Source: Phenylobacterium sp.
GTDB lineage: Bacteria > Pseudomonadota > Alphaproteobacteria > Caulobacterales > Caulobacteraceae
NCBI RefSeq assembly: GCF_025351295.1
Contig: NZ_JANXWD010000142.1
Span: 1 to 62,162, forward strand
Length of the DNA: 62,162 nt
Direction of reading: 5' to 3'
Shown piece after piece: positions 8,310 to 19,709 of this stretch. Position 1 is the first letter of the stretch. Every line of letters starts with the position of its first letter. The translations under genes and the position numbers were made by a program. The notes beneath the pieces were generated by a model. That model saw nothing but the letters and a program-made list of their open reading frames with translations, had not been told where the DNA came from and searched no databases.

Positions 8310-8708
8310 CTACTCGGGCAGCGCCTCAATGATCACGAAGGCCTGGGCGTAGGGGTGGTCATCGGTGAGGCTGAGGTGGATGACCGCCTTCATGCCGGGC
8401 GGGGTCATCTGCTTTAGCCGTTCCGCCGCGCCGCCGGTGAGCGCCATGGTGGGCTGGCCGGAGCGCAGGTTGATCACCCCCATGTCGCGCCAGAACACGC
8501 CGCGCCGCATGCCGGTGCCCAGCGCCTTGGCGCAGGCCTCCTTGGCGGCGAAGCGCTTGGCGTAGCTGGCGGCGGCGTCGGCCTTGCGCTCGGATCGGCT
8601 GCGTTCGAGCTCGGTGAACACCCGCTGGCGGAACCGGTCCCCGAACCGGTCGAGGCTGGCCTGGATGCGGCGGATGTCGGAGAGGTCGGAGCCCAGGCCG
8701 AGGATCAC
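8310..8708 (-). CDS. acpS: holo-[acyl-carrier-protein] synthase
   Basis: AcpS transfers 4'-phosphopantetheine from CoA to the conserved serine of apo-ACP, activating fatty-acid synthesis. The 132-residue protein has the two family motifs: [12 protein letters not shown] at the N terminus with metal ligand Asp8, and [16 protein letters not shown] with Glu57. It is 10 bp downstream of pdxJ on the same strand, the usual pdxJ-acpS-lepB order of alphaproteobacteria. ATG start at 8708. Confidence 0.93.
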   Translation of the reverse strand: MILGLGSDLSDIRRIQASLDRFGDRFRQRVFTELERSRSERKADAAASYAKRFAAKEACAKALGTGMRRGVFWRDMGVINLRSGQPTMALTGGAAERLKQMTPPGMKAVIHLSLTDDHPYAQAFVIIEALPE

Positions 8709-8718
8709 TTGAACACCG

Positions 8719-9483
8719 TCATGCTGCGCGGGTTGCTCTCGCTTCGTCCATCAGCGCCCGCATCCGGGCGATCGCCGGGCCGAGGCCGATGAAGATCGCC
8801 TCGCCGATCAGGAAGTGGCCGATATTCAGTTCCATGAGCTCGGGGATCGCCGCGATGGGCTTGACGGTCTCGTAGTCGATGCCGTGGCCGGCGTGGACCT
8901 CCAGGCCCAGCTCGGCGGCCTGGGCGGCGGCGGCCTTGAGGTTGCGCAGCAGGGCCTGCGCCTGCGGACGCTTTTCGCGCACCGCCTCGCAGTACGCGCC
9001 GGTGTGCAGCTCGATCACCTGGACGCCGGCGGCCTTGGCGGCGGCGACCTGGACCGGGTCGGCGTCGATGAACGCCGAGACGCGGATTCCCGCTTGAACA
9101 AGCCTTTGCACAACGGGCGCGATGGTGTTGTGGCCACGCGCGACGTCGAGGCCGCCCTCGGTGGTCACTTCCTCGCGGCGTTCGGGCACCAGGCAGGCGG
9201 CGTGCGGGCGGTGGGCGAGCGCGATGGCTTCCATCTCGGTGGTGACCGCCATCTCGAAGTTGAGCGGGCGGCCGCGGCGCCGTGTGATGACGGCCAGCGC
9301 ATCGATGTCGGCGTCGGAGATGTGGCGGCGATCCTCCCGCAGGTGCGCGGTGATGCCGTCGGCGCCGGCGGCCAGCGCCATCTCGGCGGCGCGCACGGGG
9401 TCGGGATAGCCCTCGCCGCGCGCGTTCCGCACCGTGGCGACGTGGTCGATGTTCACGCCGAGGCGGAGACGGGTCATGTGCAC
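8719..9483 (-). CDS. pdxJ: pyridoxine 5'-phosphate synthase
   Basis: PdxJ condenses 1-deoxyxylulose 5-phosphate with 3-amino-2-oxopropyl phosphate to make pyridoxine phosphate in the DXP-dependent vitamin B6 pathway. The 254-residue TIM barrel shows [15 protein letters not shown] at the start, [62 protein letters not shown] and the closing [15 protein letters not shown]. The ATG at 9483 or the one two codons later (MTRLRLG) could be used; the second fits the family better. Confidence 0.94.
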   Translation of the reverse strand: MHMTRLRLGVNIDHVATVRNARGEGYPDPVRAAEMALAAGADGITAHLREDRRHISDADIDALAVITRRRGRPLNFEMAVTTEMEAIALAHRPHAACLVPERREEVTTEGGLDVARGHNTIAPVVQRLVQAGIRVSAFIDADPVQVAAAKAAGVQVIELHTGAYCEAVREKRPQAQALLRNLKAAAAQAAELGLEVHAGHGIDYETVKPIAAIPELMELNIGHFLIGEAIFIGLGPAIARMRALMDEARATRAA

Positions 9484-9502
9484 ACTCCGCTCATCTCAAG
9501 GC

Positions 9503-9653
9503 TGTCATCCCGGTTTCGGCGCAGCCGAAGACCGGGACCCATGATCGCCCAAGTCCGAGGGACGTCCCCGAGGGCGAGCGCCGCGAACTCGCCCTTAGCC
9601 CTGGGTGCTCGTGGATCCCGGTCTTTCGCGTGCCGCGAAAACCGGGATGACAC
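9503..9653. repeat. intergenic inverted repeat, GTCATCCCGG family (copy 1)
   Basis: GTCATCCCGGTTTCGGCGCA near 9503 faces CGCGAAAACCGGGATGAC near 9653, with the sub-arm AAGACCGGGA/TCCCGGTCTT inside. The same core recurs at 12531-12660, so these are members of one repeat family. It occupies the gap between pyrE and pdxJ. Confidence 0.8.
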
Positions 9654-9679
9654 TGGGGGGGTGGGTGGCGTGGTTGAGG

Positions 9680-10264
9680 TCATGCCCGCAGCCTCTTGGA
9701 GCCCGGTTCCTCGGCCGGGAGGGCGGCGAGCTCGGGGGGGATCTCGTTCGCGGCGTAGGAGGGCACGTCGACGGTGGCGAGCGCCACCAGGGGCCAGCCG
9801 ACGTCGGCCTTGCCGCCCGAGCGGTCGACGATGCAGGCGCAGCCCAGGATCACCCCGCCGGCCGCCTCGATGGGCGCAACGGCCTCGCGGAACGAGCCGC
9901 CGGTGGTGATCACGTCCTCGATCACCACGACCTTCGCGCCGGGTTCGATCCGGAAGGCGCGGCGCAGCTTGAAGCCGCCGTCCTCCCTCTCGACGAACAT
10001 CGAGGGCACACCCAGCCAGCGGGCGGTCTCGTAGCCCGGGATGATCGCCCCGACCGCCGGGGAGACGATCAGGTCGGGCTTGCCGAACCGGGCCTCGATC
10101 CTGGCGGCCAGCGCCTTGCAGAGCCGCTCGGTGCGCTCGGCGTACTGGAAGACCAGGTTCTTCTGCAGGAACATCGCGCTGTGGCGGCCCGAGGCCAGGA
10201 TGAAATGGCCTTCGCGCAGCGCGCCGGCGCCGCGGAACTCGTCGAGGACGTCTTCGGTATTCAT
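9680..10264 (-). CDS. pyrE: orotate phosphoribosyltransferase
   Basis: PyrE converts orotate and PRPP to OMP in de novo pyrimidine synthesis. The 194-residue protein has the type I PRTase fold: [15 protein letters not shown], the pyrophosphate loop near [11 protein letters not shown], the mobile loop with FVEREDG and [11 protein letters not shown], and the PRPP motif [13 protein letters not shown] at about 114-126. ATG start at 10264; it heads the pyrE-pdxJ-acpS run and is followed by an inverted repeat. Confidence 0.94.
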   Translation of the reverse strand: MNTEDVLDEFRGAGALREGHFILASGRHSAMFLQKNLVFQYAERTERLCKALAARIEARFGKPDLIVSPAVGAIIPGYETARWLGVPSMFVEREDGGFKLRRAFRIEPGAKVVVIEDVITTGGSFREAVAPIEAAGGVILGCACIVDRSGGKADVGWPLVALATVDVPSYAANEIPPELAALPAEEPGSKRLRA

Positions 10265-10449
10265 GGAGGGGGAGATAATGCCGTTTCGGCCCGGTCGGAA
10301 CCCGCTTCTTCACCATCGCCGTTCGCGAAGCGCCAACGGGCCCCGCGACCGTCCGCGAAGTCCTGGCGGCGATCCACGAGTCCGCCGGGACAGCGCGGCG
10401 CGGCGAAACTAGGTTCAGGCCATCGAGATCGACTCACAGGAAACGCCCC

Positions 10450-10917
10450 ATGCCCGCCCTGTCCCAGGCCCGCCGCGCCGCCCTCGCCCACATCCTGTCG
10501 ATCGCCCTGGCCGGCGCCGCGCTGATCGCCGCGCCGGACGCCCGCGCCGCCGACACGGCAACGCTGAACGTGGTGTTCAAGGGCATCAGGACGCCCACCG
10601 GGGCGGTCATGATGACCCTGGCCGGCAGCGAAGCCGCCTATGGCGACAAGGCGCCGGCCGCCGGTCAGGCGGTGCTCAAGGTCGAGGGCGCCGAGGTGAC
10701 CGCCACATTCAACGGCCTGCCCCCAGGGCGCTATGCGGTTAAGGCGTTCCATGACGTCAACGGCGACGGCAAGATGGGCCAGAACCCGTTCGGGATCCCG
10801 ACCGAGCCCTTCGCCTTCTCCAATGGCGCGCGCGCGGTCATGGGGCCGCCAACCTGGGATGCCGCCAGCTTCGAGGTAACGGCCGGCGCCAATACCCAGA
10901 CCATCGAGATCGACTGA
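10450..10917 (+). CDS. DUF2141 domain-containing secreted protein
   Basis: The 155-residue product has a signal peptide (about 1-34, ending ARA-ADT) and then one DUF2141 domain: NVVFKGIRTPTGAVMMTLAG, LPPGRYAVKAFHDVNGDGKM and NPFGIPTEPFAFSNGARAVM are the typical segments, including the DxNxDG calcium-loop-like motif. The family is exported and its function unknown. It is upstream of the carotenoid oxygenase in the same direction with 23 bp between, probably one transcript. The pair interrupts the minus-strand pyrE-rsh neighbourhood. Confidence 0.85.
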   Translation: MPALSQARRAALAHILSIALAGAALIAAPDARAADTATLNVVFKGIRTPTGAVMMTLAGSEAAYGDKAPAAGQAVLKVEGAEVTATFNGLPPGRYAVKAFHDVNGDGKMGQNPFGIPTEPFAFSNGARAVMGPPTWDAASFEVTAGANTQTIEID

Positions 10918-10940
10918 CCCTCTGCGACCGGAGATCCGCT

Positions 10941-12421
10941 ATGCACCGCCGCCATCTGCTGCAGACCTTCGCCGCCGCCACGGTAGTCGGAGGCTTCGCC
11001 CCCGAGATCGCCCAGGCGGCCGCCCAGCTCAGCCGTGGCGCCGCCGCCGGGTTGGACTGGCGGCTGGGGTTCGCCGACCTGGACGCCGACCTCGCGCCCG
11101 CACCGATGCCGCGCGTGCAGGGCCGCGCGCCGGCGGGCCTGGCCGGCAGCCTCTACCGCAATGGGCCGGGTAAGTTCCACCGGCCGGGCGGATCGGTGGG
11201 CCACTGGTTCGACGGCGACGGCCTGATGCGCGCATTCCGGGTTTCCGGCGGCGAGGCGGCCCTGGCGGCGCGCTTCATCGACACCGCCAAGCGGCGGACC
11301 GACATCGCCGCCGGCGCGGTGGTGACGCCGGGCTTCGGCACCCCCGCGCGGCCGGGGGCCCAGGTCGGCAACAACGACGACGCCAACGCCGCCAACATCT
11401 CGGTCATGCCGGCCGGCGGCGAGCTGTGGGCGCTGTGGGAGGCCGGCTCGCCGATCGCCGTGGATCCGAAGGACCTCAGCACCAAGGGGGTCCGCACCCT
11501 GCGACCGGACCTGGCGCACATGCCGTTCCTGGCCCACCCGCGACCGGAGCCGGGGGGCGAGGTGTGGAATCTGGGTGTTTCCGGCGCCAAGGCCATCGTC
11601 TGGCGGCTGGCGGCCGACGGGTCGGTGATCTCCGCCGACCTCACCGACCTGCCCATGGCCAGCTACGTCCACGACTTCAGCGCCACCGCCCGCAGCCTGA
11701 TCGTGATCCTGCAGCCCTGGGTGCAGGACCACATGAGCATGCCCTATGGCGACAGCTTCCGCTGGAAGCCCGAGCTGGGGGTCAAGGTGCTGGTGCTGGA
11801 CAAGGCCGACCTGAGCCGGCGGCGGATCTACGACCTGCCGCCGTTCTTCGCATTCCACTATGGCGCGGGCTGGGAGGAGGCTGACGGCACGATCCGCTTC
11901 GCGGGCTGCCTGGCGCCGGACGCCAGCTTCGCGACCCAGAACGGCCGAAGCCTGATGCAGGGGGTCTGGACCCCGGAGCCGAGCCCCGGCCTGGCGCTGA
12001 TCACCCTGCCCCCCGGCGGCGGCGGCCCGGCGCGGATCGAGCGGACCGGCGTGACGGCCGAGTTCCCGCGCTCGGACGCGCGGTTCGCGGGTGTGGCCCA
12101 GCGCTACACGGTCCACGCCACCGGCGGGGCCAACGACGGGCCGCTGTTCCACGGCCTGGCGGTGCACGACTGGAAGACCGGGCGCAGCGACAGCTTCCAG
12201 TTCGGGCCCTCGCACCTGGTCGAGGAGGCGGTGTTCACCCCAAGGCCCGGCGGCGCGGAGGAGCTGGACGGCTGGCTGCTGGCGCCAGCGTCAACCTGGC
12301 AGCCCGGGCCACGGAGCTGCACGTGTTCGACGCCCGCCATGTGGCCGACGGCCCGCTCTGCACCTGGCGCGCCGCCCGCGCCCTGCCGGTCAGTCTGCAT
12401 GGGGTGTTCGTGGCCGCTTAA
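10941..12421 (+). pseudogene. carotenoid oxygenase with a frameshift near the 3' end
   Basis: The family (RPE65/CCD) cleaves double bonds of carotenoids or stilbenes using iron held by four histidines. The N terminus has a twin-arginine-like signal (HRRHLLQTFAAATVVGG). Three ligands are readable: His in LAHPRPEPGGEVWN, in YVHDFSAT and in FFAFHYGAGWEE. RNGPGKFHRPGG and GHWFDGDG also fit. Near 12284-12290 the frame breaks: one base appears to be missing in GGCGCCAGCG, and the family C terminus continues in another frame (SVNLAARATELHVFDARHVA ... LPVSLHGVF) to a TAA at 12419. The fourth histidine, in LHGVF, lies after the break. Read without correction the frame runs on into a repeat, to 12656. 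It is either a recent null allele or a sequence error. Confidence 0.85.
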
Positions 12422-12530
12422 GGCGCTGAGTGAACGGCCACGCCTCGGCGTTCGACGCCAAGCCCGCCATGGCAGATGCCCGCGGTCCCGGGCTGAGTGG
12501 AATAGGGCGCTCCCGCCTTTCCTCCCTATG

Positions 12531-12660
12531 GATGTCATCCCGGTTTCGCCGCAGGCGAAGACCGGGATCCACGACCGGACGCGGCGGCACGGCGACAGCG
12601 AAATGCCCGAGCTTGAGGGTGGGTCCCGGTCTTTGGCTGCGGCGAAACCGGGATGACATC
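12531..12660. repeat. intergenic inverted repeat, GTCATCCCGG family (copy 2)
   Basis: GATGTCATCCCGGTTTCGCC at the left edge is mirrored by GGCGAAACCGGGATGACATC at the right edge, with an inner GAAGACCGGGATCC / GGGTCCCGGTCTTT pair. The sequence closely matches the repeat at 9503-9653. It starts about 110 bp after the true carotenoid oxygenase stop, and the uncorrected reading frame of that gene ends within it. Confidence 0.85.
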
Positions 12661-12803
12661 GTTGGGAGGATCGGCGGGTGACGTTTGGCAGCGCTCGATC
12701 CGGCTTCGCCGGGCGATCATGAGGGCGCGCGCAATGCTGCGCCGAAACGGAAAACGCCGCCGGGATGAACCGGCGGCGTCCGAGGTGCTGACGGTGTTGC
12801 GGA
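12661..12803. other. rest of a 380-bp gene-free stretch
   Basis: The gap between the carotenoid oxygenase stop (12421) and the PEP-CTERM gene end (12804) holds the inverted repeat above, a small palindromic patch (CCGGCTTCGCCGG) and the terminator at 12751-12779. I see no protein-like frame. Confidence 0.6.
12751..12779 (-). terminator. Rho-independent terminator of the PEP-CTERM gene
   Basis: On the minus strand a 9-bp perfect stem (CGCCGCCGG with CCGGCGGCG), a six-base loop and a TTTTCC tail follow the PEP-CTERM gene by about 25 bp. This is a textbook intrinsic terminator layout. Confidence 0.8.
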
Positions 12804-13454
12804 TCAGGCGATGAGCGCCAGACTGCGGCGGCGGCGCAGCGCCGTACCGGCCAGGCCGAAGCCGCCGATCATCAGGGCCCAGGCGGCCGGTTCGGGGGCC
12901 CCGCTGCCGACGTTCATCGAGGTGACCAGCATGTGGTCGGCAAAGCCCCCCTGGGTGGTGAGCTCGAAGAAGGAGGTGCCGTTTGGCGCTGTGGCGCCGA
13001 GCTCGCTCGCAACGGCGTCCGGGGAGCCAGCGAACAGATTGAAATCGCCGCCGGCGCCATCGCCGCACTCGCCGGTCGAGACGCCGTAGGCACAGCCATT
13101 GGTTTGGAGTTGGCCGATCAGCTCATGGGTGAGGTCGAGCGGCGAGATCGAATGGAAGACGAACCCTCGGAAGTCGGCCAGTCCGAAGTGACCGTTGCCG
13201 GAGCTGGCGCCGGTGATGTCCACGCCCACGTCGACGACCCCCGAGCCGGGGAGCAGATGGATATCGCCGGGCGACGCGTCCGGCAGGATGTTGCTGTCGA
13301 AGGTGATGAAGCCGCTGGCCCTGGCGTCGTTTCCGAAGCTTGCGCCGCTCCACTTCACGTTCAGCTTCACGATCGTCGTGACCAGAGCGGCCTGGGCCAG
13401 CGAGGCCGCACCCAGGGTTACGGCCAGCACGGCCGCGAAGATCATCTTGCGCAT
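12804..13454 (-). CDS. PEPxxWA-CTERM sorting domain protein
   Basis: The 216-residue protein has a signal peptide (MRKMIFAAVLAVTLGAASLA) and ends with a PEPxxWA-CTERM signal: PEPAAWALMIGGFGLAGTAL followed by four arginines. In this system an exosortase/archaeosortase-type enzyme cleaves near PEP and attaches or releases the protein at the cell surface. The middle is rich in Gly, Asp and Ser, has few charged residues and a CAYGVSTGECGDGAGG patch; no enzyme motif is seen. No exosortase gene lies in the window. Confidence 0.85.
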   Translation of the reverse strand: MRKMIFAAVLAVTLGAASLAQAALVTTIVKLNVKWSGASFGNDARASGFITFDSNILPDASPGDIHLLPGSGVVDVGVDITGASSGNGHFGLADFRGFVFHSISPLDLTHELIGQLQTNGCAYGVSTGECGDGAGGDFNLFAGSPDAVASELGATAPNGTSFFELTTQGGFADHMLVTSMNVGSGAPEPAAWALMIGGFGLAGTALRRRRSLALIA

Positions 13455-13592
13455 TTGCAGTCCCCCAAAACCCCGCGCAGCCCCGCGCGTTCTGTCTATT
13501 CAGAAATAATTAACCATCACGGCCACGCTTGTCCTAGGGAATTCGCCTTATGGGCGAGTTGGCCTGACCCTCGCGCGGCGGCGGCGCCGAGC

Positions 13593-15785
<2,193 letters not shown>

Positions 15786-15800
15786 GGCCGGCGTGCGGGT

Positions 15801-15822
15801 CTCCGACGCCGGGGCGTCGGAG
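15801..15822 (-). promoter_or_regulatory. perfect hairpin in the rpoZ-rsh gap
   Basis: CTCCGACGCC and GGCGTCGGAG form a 10-bp perfect inverted repeat with a two-base centre, 16 bp upstream of the first possible rsh start. There is no U-run after it on the minus strand, so it is more likely an mRNA stem that sets translation or stability than a terminator. Confidence 0.45.
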
Positions 15823-15895
15823 CTCGGAACAACAGCAATGGGAGCGGCGGTCGGGGTCGCCGCCTCTTGGATCAGCGGTTCTGCGCCTTCTGGGC

Positions 15896-16255
15896 TCAGT
15901 ACCGCTCCTCCTGACCGCCATCGCGGTCGCTCTGCAGGGCGCGGACCAGTTCCAGTTCGCTCATCTGCATGTGCGTGGGATCGGCCAGCAGGGCCAGGGT
16001 CTCGGCCTCTTCCTCAGCTTCCGAGCGCTCGTCGACGCGCTGCAGGGAGGCGATCAGGGCCTCGCGCAGTTCCTCGGCGTCGACCACGTCGTCGGCGATC
16101 TCGCGCAGGGCCACGACGGGGTTCTTGTCGTTGTCGCGATCGACCATGATCGGCGCGCCGGCCGAAACCGCGCGGGCGCGGTGGGCCGAAAGGAGCACGA
16201 GGTTGAAGCGGTTCGGCACCTTTTGGATGCAGTCTTCGACGGTGACGCGGGCCAT
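15896..16255 (-). CDS. rpoZ: DNA-directed RNA polymerase omega subunit
   Basis: Omega helps assemble RNA polymerase by binding the beta' C terminus and in proteobacteria takes part in the ppGpp site. The 119-residue product starts [20 protein letters not shown], the family hallmark, followed by [13 protein letters not shown] and [13 protein letters not shown]; the acidic C-terminal extension ([16 protein letters not shown]) is usual in alphaproteobacteria. A promoter-like pair lies just upstream. Being next to rsh links the alarmone enzyme with its polymerase target. Confidence 0.95.
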   Translation of the reverse strand: MARVTVEDCIQKVPNRFNLVLLSAHRARAVSAGAPIMVDRDNDKNPVVALREIADDVVDAEELREALIASLQRVDERSEAEEEAETLALLADPTHMQMSELELVRALQSDRDGGQEERY

Positions 16256-16284
16256 GGAGTCTCTCAGCTGGGATAGAACCGGCC

Positions 16285-16313
16285 AAAATAGAGGTTGCGA
16301 CCCGATTGTGCAA
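16285..16313 (-). promoter_or_regulatory. sigma-70-type promoter of rpoZ (predicted)
   Basis: On the minus strand TTGCAC (-35) and TATTTT (-10) are separated by exactly 17 bp and lie 30-58 bp upstream of the rpoZ ATG. The pair stands out because the surrounding DNA is GC-rich. It would drive rpoZ and probably rsh. Not tested. Confidence 0.5.
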
Positions 16314-16438
16314 CGCCGCAAAGGCCGCAGGAGCCTGGGGGCCGTTGGGTTTCCGAAAGATGAGCGGCCTTTATCCCACCGATTGGCTCGACTTTCGCCT
16401 TTCGGCCTAAGCGTGGCCGAACGCCGAAATCCGGGGGG

Positions 16439-17413
16439 ATGACCATGCCGAGCCTGCTGCGCGAGCCGACGCGCACCTATGTCACGCCGATCACCGACAG
16501 CCGGCGGTGGGCGACCTTCCGGCCGCGCGCCGACGACATCGTGGTGGCCACCTATCCCAAGTGCGGGACCACCTGGATGCAGCGGATCGTGGACATGCTG
16601 ATCCACCAGTCCGCCGCGCCGCGGCCGATCATGCAGCTCTATCCCTGGCTGGACGCCACATTCTTTGCGCCGGCCGCCGACAACCTGGCCACCCTGGAGA
16701 GCCAGACGCATCGGCGCTCGGTCAAGACCCACCTGCCGTTCGACAGCCTGCCGTTCTTCGACGAGGTGAAATACGTCCACGTGGCGCGCGATGGCCGCGA
16801 CGCCTGTTTCTCGTTCCATAACCACATGTCCGGGATACGGCCCGAGGCCAAGCAGATGATCGCGGCCGGAGCCCCGGCGGTCGATCCCCGCTTCCAGACG
16901 CCGCCGCCGCCCACCCCGGAAGACCCGCGGGACTTCTACCTGAACTGGATCGGCGAGGCCGAGGCCGAGGTGGACGGCGAGGCGCCATTCGGCGCCGACC
17001 TGTCGTTCTTCCAGTTCGAGATGACCTGGTGGCGCGAGCGCCGGCGGCCGAACATCCTGATGGTCCACTACAACGACCTGAAGGCGGACCTGGCCGGCGA
17101 GATCGCCCGCATCTCGGCCTTCCTGGACATCGACACCCCGCCGGACCGGCTGGCGGCCTTCGCCCAGGCCGGGGAGTTCGGGGCCATGAAGGCGCAGGGC
17201 GCCGACCTGCTGCCCGCCCTGCCGATGGTCTTCGACCGCGGTCACGACCGGTTCCTGAACAAGGGCGTCAACGGGCGCTGGAAGGCCGCGCTGACGGACG
17301 CGGACCTGGCCCGGTTCGACGCCCTGGCGACCGCGACGTTCACGCCGTCGGCCCGCGCCTGGATCCAGGGCGGGCGGCTGGCCGCCGGCGATCCGCTGGA
17401 ACTGCCCGACTGA
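16439..17413 (+). CDS. sulfotransferase domain protein
   Basis: Sulfotransferases move the sulfuryl group from PAPS to a hydroxyl or amine acceptor. The 324-residue protein has the 5'-phosphosulfate loop TYPKCGTTW at about 38-46, the likely catalytic His in [11 protein letters not shown], and the 3'-phosphate motif [17 protein letters not shown]. Later [14 protein letters not shown] and [12 protein letters not shown] match the SULT1-like fold end. There is no signal peptide, so it is cytosolic; the substrate cannot be inferred. ATG-ATC... start at 16439; it is convergent with the dioxygenase gene next to it. Confidence 0.88.
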   Translation: MTMPSLLREPTRTYVTPITDSRRWATFRPRADDIVVATYPKCGTTWMQRIVDMLIHQSAAPRPIMQLYPWLDATFFAPAADNLATLESQTHRRSVKTHLPFDSLPFFDEVKYVHVARDGRDACFSFHNHMSGIRPEAKQMIAAGAPAVDPRFQTPPPPTPEDPRDFYLNWIGEAEAEVDGEAPFGADLSFFQFEMTWWRERRRPNILMVHYNDLKADLAGEIARISAFLDIDTPPDRLAAFAQAGEFGAMKAQGADLLPALPMVFDRGHDRFLNKGVNGRWKAALTDADLARFDALATATFTPSARAWIQGGRLAAGDPLELPD

Positions 17414-17429
17414 CCCGCTTGGCCCGGGT

Positions 17430-18353
17430 TCAGGCCGGGGTCTCGCCCGCGATCGTCGTGCGGTAGAGTTCGCGGCGGAAGCCGTCATAGTCGTTGAAGG
17501 CCTGGTGCAGGCAGAGGCGGTTGTCCCACAGCGCGAAGGTCCCAGGCGCCCAGCGCAGGCGGCAGGTGAAGGCGGGCTGGGTGATGTGGGCGACCAGGAA
17601 GCCCAGCAGCGGCTCGGCCTCGGCGGGGGTCAGCCCCTCGAGGCCCAGGGCATAGGTCCCGTCACAGTAGAGCGACCTGTCGCCGGTCACCGGATGGGTC
17701 CGAACCAGGGGGTGGGCCGAGCCCTCGACCTTCCGGACGATGTCTTGCGGCAGTTGCGGCAGATCGCGGGTGGCGGCCACCCGGCCCAGGATGCTGTCGT
17801 CCGGCGCTTGGTGGGCCTGGGCCGTGGCCAGCACGCGGCGCATGGACATCCGCACCTTCAGCGGCGCCAGCATGGTCTTCATCGTATCGCTGAGCAGCGC
17901 GTAGGCCAGGGCGGCGTTGGCCCACAGGGTGTCGCCGCCATACGGAGGGATGTCGACGCCGTAGAGCATGCTGATCGCCGGCGGCTGCGGCAGGAACGGC
18001 GAGTCGGTGTGCCAGCCGGCCCCGAACACCATCCCCGCCCGCGCGTCGGCCTCCTTGATCAGCGGCTGGACATCGGGATGGCCGGGGACGCCCTGGGTGT
18101 AGGCGTCCGGGGCGAAGGGCCCGAAGCGGCGGCTGAACGCCTCCTGGTCGCCGTGGCTGATCCGCTGGTCGCGGAAATAGATCATCTTGTGGCGGAACAG
18201 GGCGTCGCGGACCTCCGCGAACTGGGCGTCGCTGACGGCCGACAGGTTCACGCCACGGATTTCGGCCCCCATGGCGGCGGCAAGCGGCAGCGCCTCGATG
18301 TGGGCGTAGTCGCGGGCGTGGTTATCGAACTTGCCGGTGGGATGAATGATCAT
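17430..18353 (-). CDS. TauD/TfdA-family dioxygenase
   Basis: This family uses Fe(II) and 2-oxoglutarate to hydroxylate small molecules such as taurine, 2,4-D or other sulfonates and ethers. In 307 residues the iron facial triad begins with HTD (His115, Asp117) in [10 protein letters not shown]; the distal His and 2OG-binding Arg lie in [15 protein letters not shown] and RRELYRTT. The ATG at 18353 ([12 protein letters not shown]) is preferred to one 40 codons upstream, which has no family similarity. It ends 17 bp from the sulfotransferase end. A link to sulfur compounds is possible but only inferred. Confidence 0.88.
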   Translation of the reverse strand: MIIHPTGKFDNHARDYAHIEALPLAAAMGAEIRGVNLSAVSDAQFAEVRDALFRHKMIYFRDQRISHGDQEAFSRRFGPFAPDAYTQGVPGHPDVQPLIKEADARAGMVFGAGWHTDSPFLPQPPAISMLYGVDIPPYGGDTLWANAALAYALLSDTMKTMLAPLKVRMSMRRVLATAQAHQAPDDSILGRVAATRDLPQLPQDIVRKVEGSAHPLVRTHPVTGDRSLYCDGTYALGLEGLTPAEAEPLLGFLVAHITQPAFTCRLRWAPGTFALWDNRLCLHQAFNDYDGFRRELYRTTIAGETPA

Positions 18354-18566
18354 AGGCGCCCGATCCGCTGAAATGACCCTAACGACTCCGAGGCGGTGGC
18401 CCAACCGGCCAGGCCGTTGTCGCAGCACCCCACGTCCGCCATCGCGCGAGGCGCTCGCGCCATGCTCGCCCAAATCAAGGTCGGATACGCGCGTTATCTC
18501 ACCGGTTGACTCTTGAGTCCGTGTGCGGCGGCATGTCGCGGTTCCATTCCGTGGAAGGCCATCGCC

Positions 18567-19709
18567 ATGACCCCTATCCGTCTCGCCGCCGGCGCGTCCG
18601 CCCTGGCCCTGTTGCTGTGCGCCGGGTCGGCCCAGGCCGGCAAGTTCGTCGTCACCAAGCTGGTGACGGACACGCCGACGCCCGGCGCCGTCACCGATCC
18701 GTCCCTGGTCAATCCCTGGGGCCTCGCCTCTGCGCCGACCGGTCCGTTCTGGACTTCCGACAACGGGACCGGACTGGCCACGCTCTACAACGGCGCCGGC
18801 ACGAAACTCGGCCTCACCGTGACCATCCCGCCGGGCGGCGTGGCGGCGTCCACGCCGACCGGGGTCGCGTTCAACAGCGGCTCAGGCTCCGCGGCGTTCG
18901 CTATCTCGGGCCGGAAGCCGATCTTCCTCTTTGACAGCGAAGATGGCGTGATCTCCGGCTGGGCTCCGACCTTGTCGCTCACCAACGCCGCCATCGCCGT
19001 CAACAACAGCGCCGCGGGCGCAGTCTACAAGGGCCTGGCGCTGAGCAATGACGGCGCGACGAACCGCCTCTACGCCGCGGATTTCCACGGCGGGAACGTG
19101 GAGGTCTATGACGACAGCTACACGAAGACGGGAACCTTGACAGATCCGACCCTGGCCGCCGGTTTCGCCCCCTTCAACGTGCAGGTCCTGGGCGGCGAGC
19201 TCTATGTCACCTATGCCCGACAGGACGCCGCTGGCCATGACGAGCTGGCCGGCGCCGGCCTGGGCTATGTTGACGTGTTCAGCCTCTCTGGCGCGTTCAA
19301 CCGCCGGATTGCGTCTCCAGGGGGCGAGATCAATGCGCCCTGGGGTCTCGCGATCGCGCCAGGCAGCTTCGGCGCCTTCGCCGGCGCGCTACTGGTCGGC
19401 AACTTCGGCGACGGCACGATCAGCGCCTTCAACAAGACGAGCGGCGCCTTCCTCGGCAAGCTCCCTGGCGGCGGTGGCGCTCCACTGGTGATCGACGGGC
19501 TCTGGGCGCTTCTGCCCGGCAATGGCGCCGCCGGCGGCGACGCTGACAAGATCTACTTCACCGCCGGGACCGATGGAGAGACCCACGGCCTGTTCGGCAG
19601 CCTGGCGGCGGCCGCGGTCCCGGAGCCACAGACCTGGGCGCTCCTGCTTGCCGGCTTCGGACTGACCGGTGCGACCTTGCGCCGGCGCCGCATTGCGCTC
19701 GCAGCCTAG
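18567..19709 (+). CDS. TIGR03118 family protein with PEPxxWA-CTERM
   Basis: The 380-residue protein has a signal peptide (MTPIRLAAGASALALLLCAG) and the TIGR03118 beginning: TDPSLVNPWGLASAPTGPFW, SDNGTGLATLYNGAG and LTVTIPPGG, with repeated blades (NRLYAADFHGGNVEVYD, PWGLAIAPGSFGAFAGALLV) suggesting a beta-propeller. It ends PEPQTWALLLAGFGLTGATL plus arginines, a PEPxxWA sorting signal, so it should be surface-anchored or exported. The ATG at 18567 is chosen because the signal peptide begins there. The downstream folK gene is convergent, overlapping by four bases. Confidence 0.88.
   Translation: MTPIRLAAGASALALLLCAGSAQAGKFVVTKLVTDTPTPGAVTDPSLVNPWGLASAPTGPFWTSDNGTGLATLYNGAGTKLGLTVTIPPGGVAASTPTGVAFNSGSGSAAFAISGRKPIFLFDSEDGVISGWAPTLSLTNAAIAVNNSAAGAVYKGLALSNDGATNRLYAADFHGGNVEVYDDSYTKTGTLTDPTLAAGFAPFNVQVLGGELYVTYARQDAAGHDELAGAGLGYVDVFSLSGAFNRRIASPGGEINAPWGLAIAPGSFGAFAGALLVGNFGDGTISAFNKTSGAFLGKLPGGGGAPLVIDGLWALLPGNGAAGGDADKIYFTAGTDGETHGLFGSLAAAAVPEPQTWALLLAGFGLTGATLRRRRIALAA

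Noticed and set aside
10297..10323. GGAAC then CGTT upstream of the DUF2141 gene
   Set aside because: The spacing is 18 bp rather than the 16-17 before CGTT expected for EcfG-type promoters; not reported as a promoter.
10731..12215. Minus-strand frame of nearly 500 codons opposite the carotenoid oxygenase
   Set aside because: Antisense of a clear family gene; Ala/Gly/Val-rich with no domain.
12422..12656. Extension of the carotenoid oxygenase frame to 12656
   Set aside because: The last 120 codons are the frameshifted reading of the true C terminus and then of a repeat; no domain.
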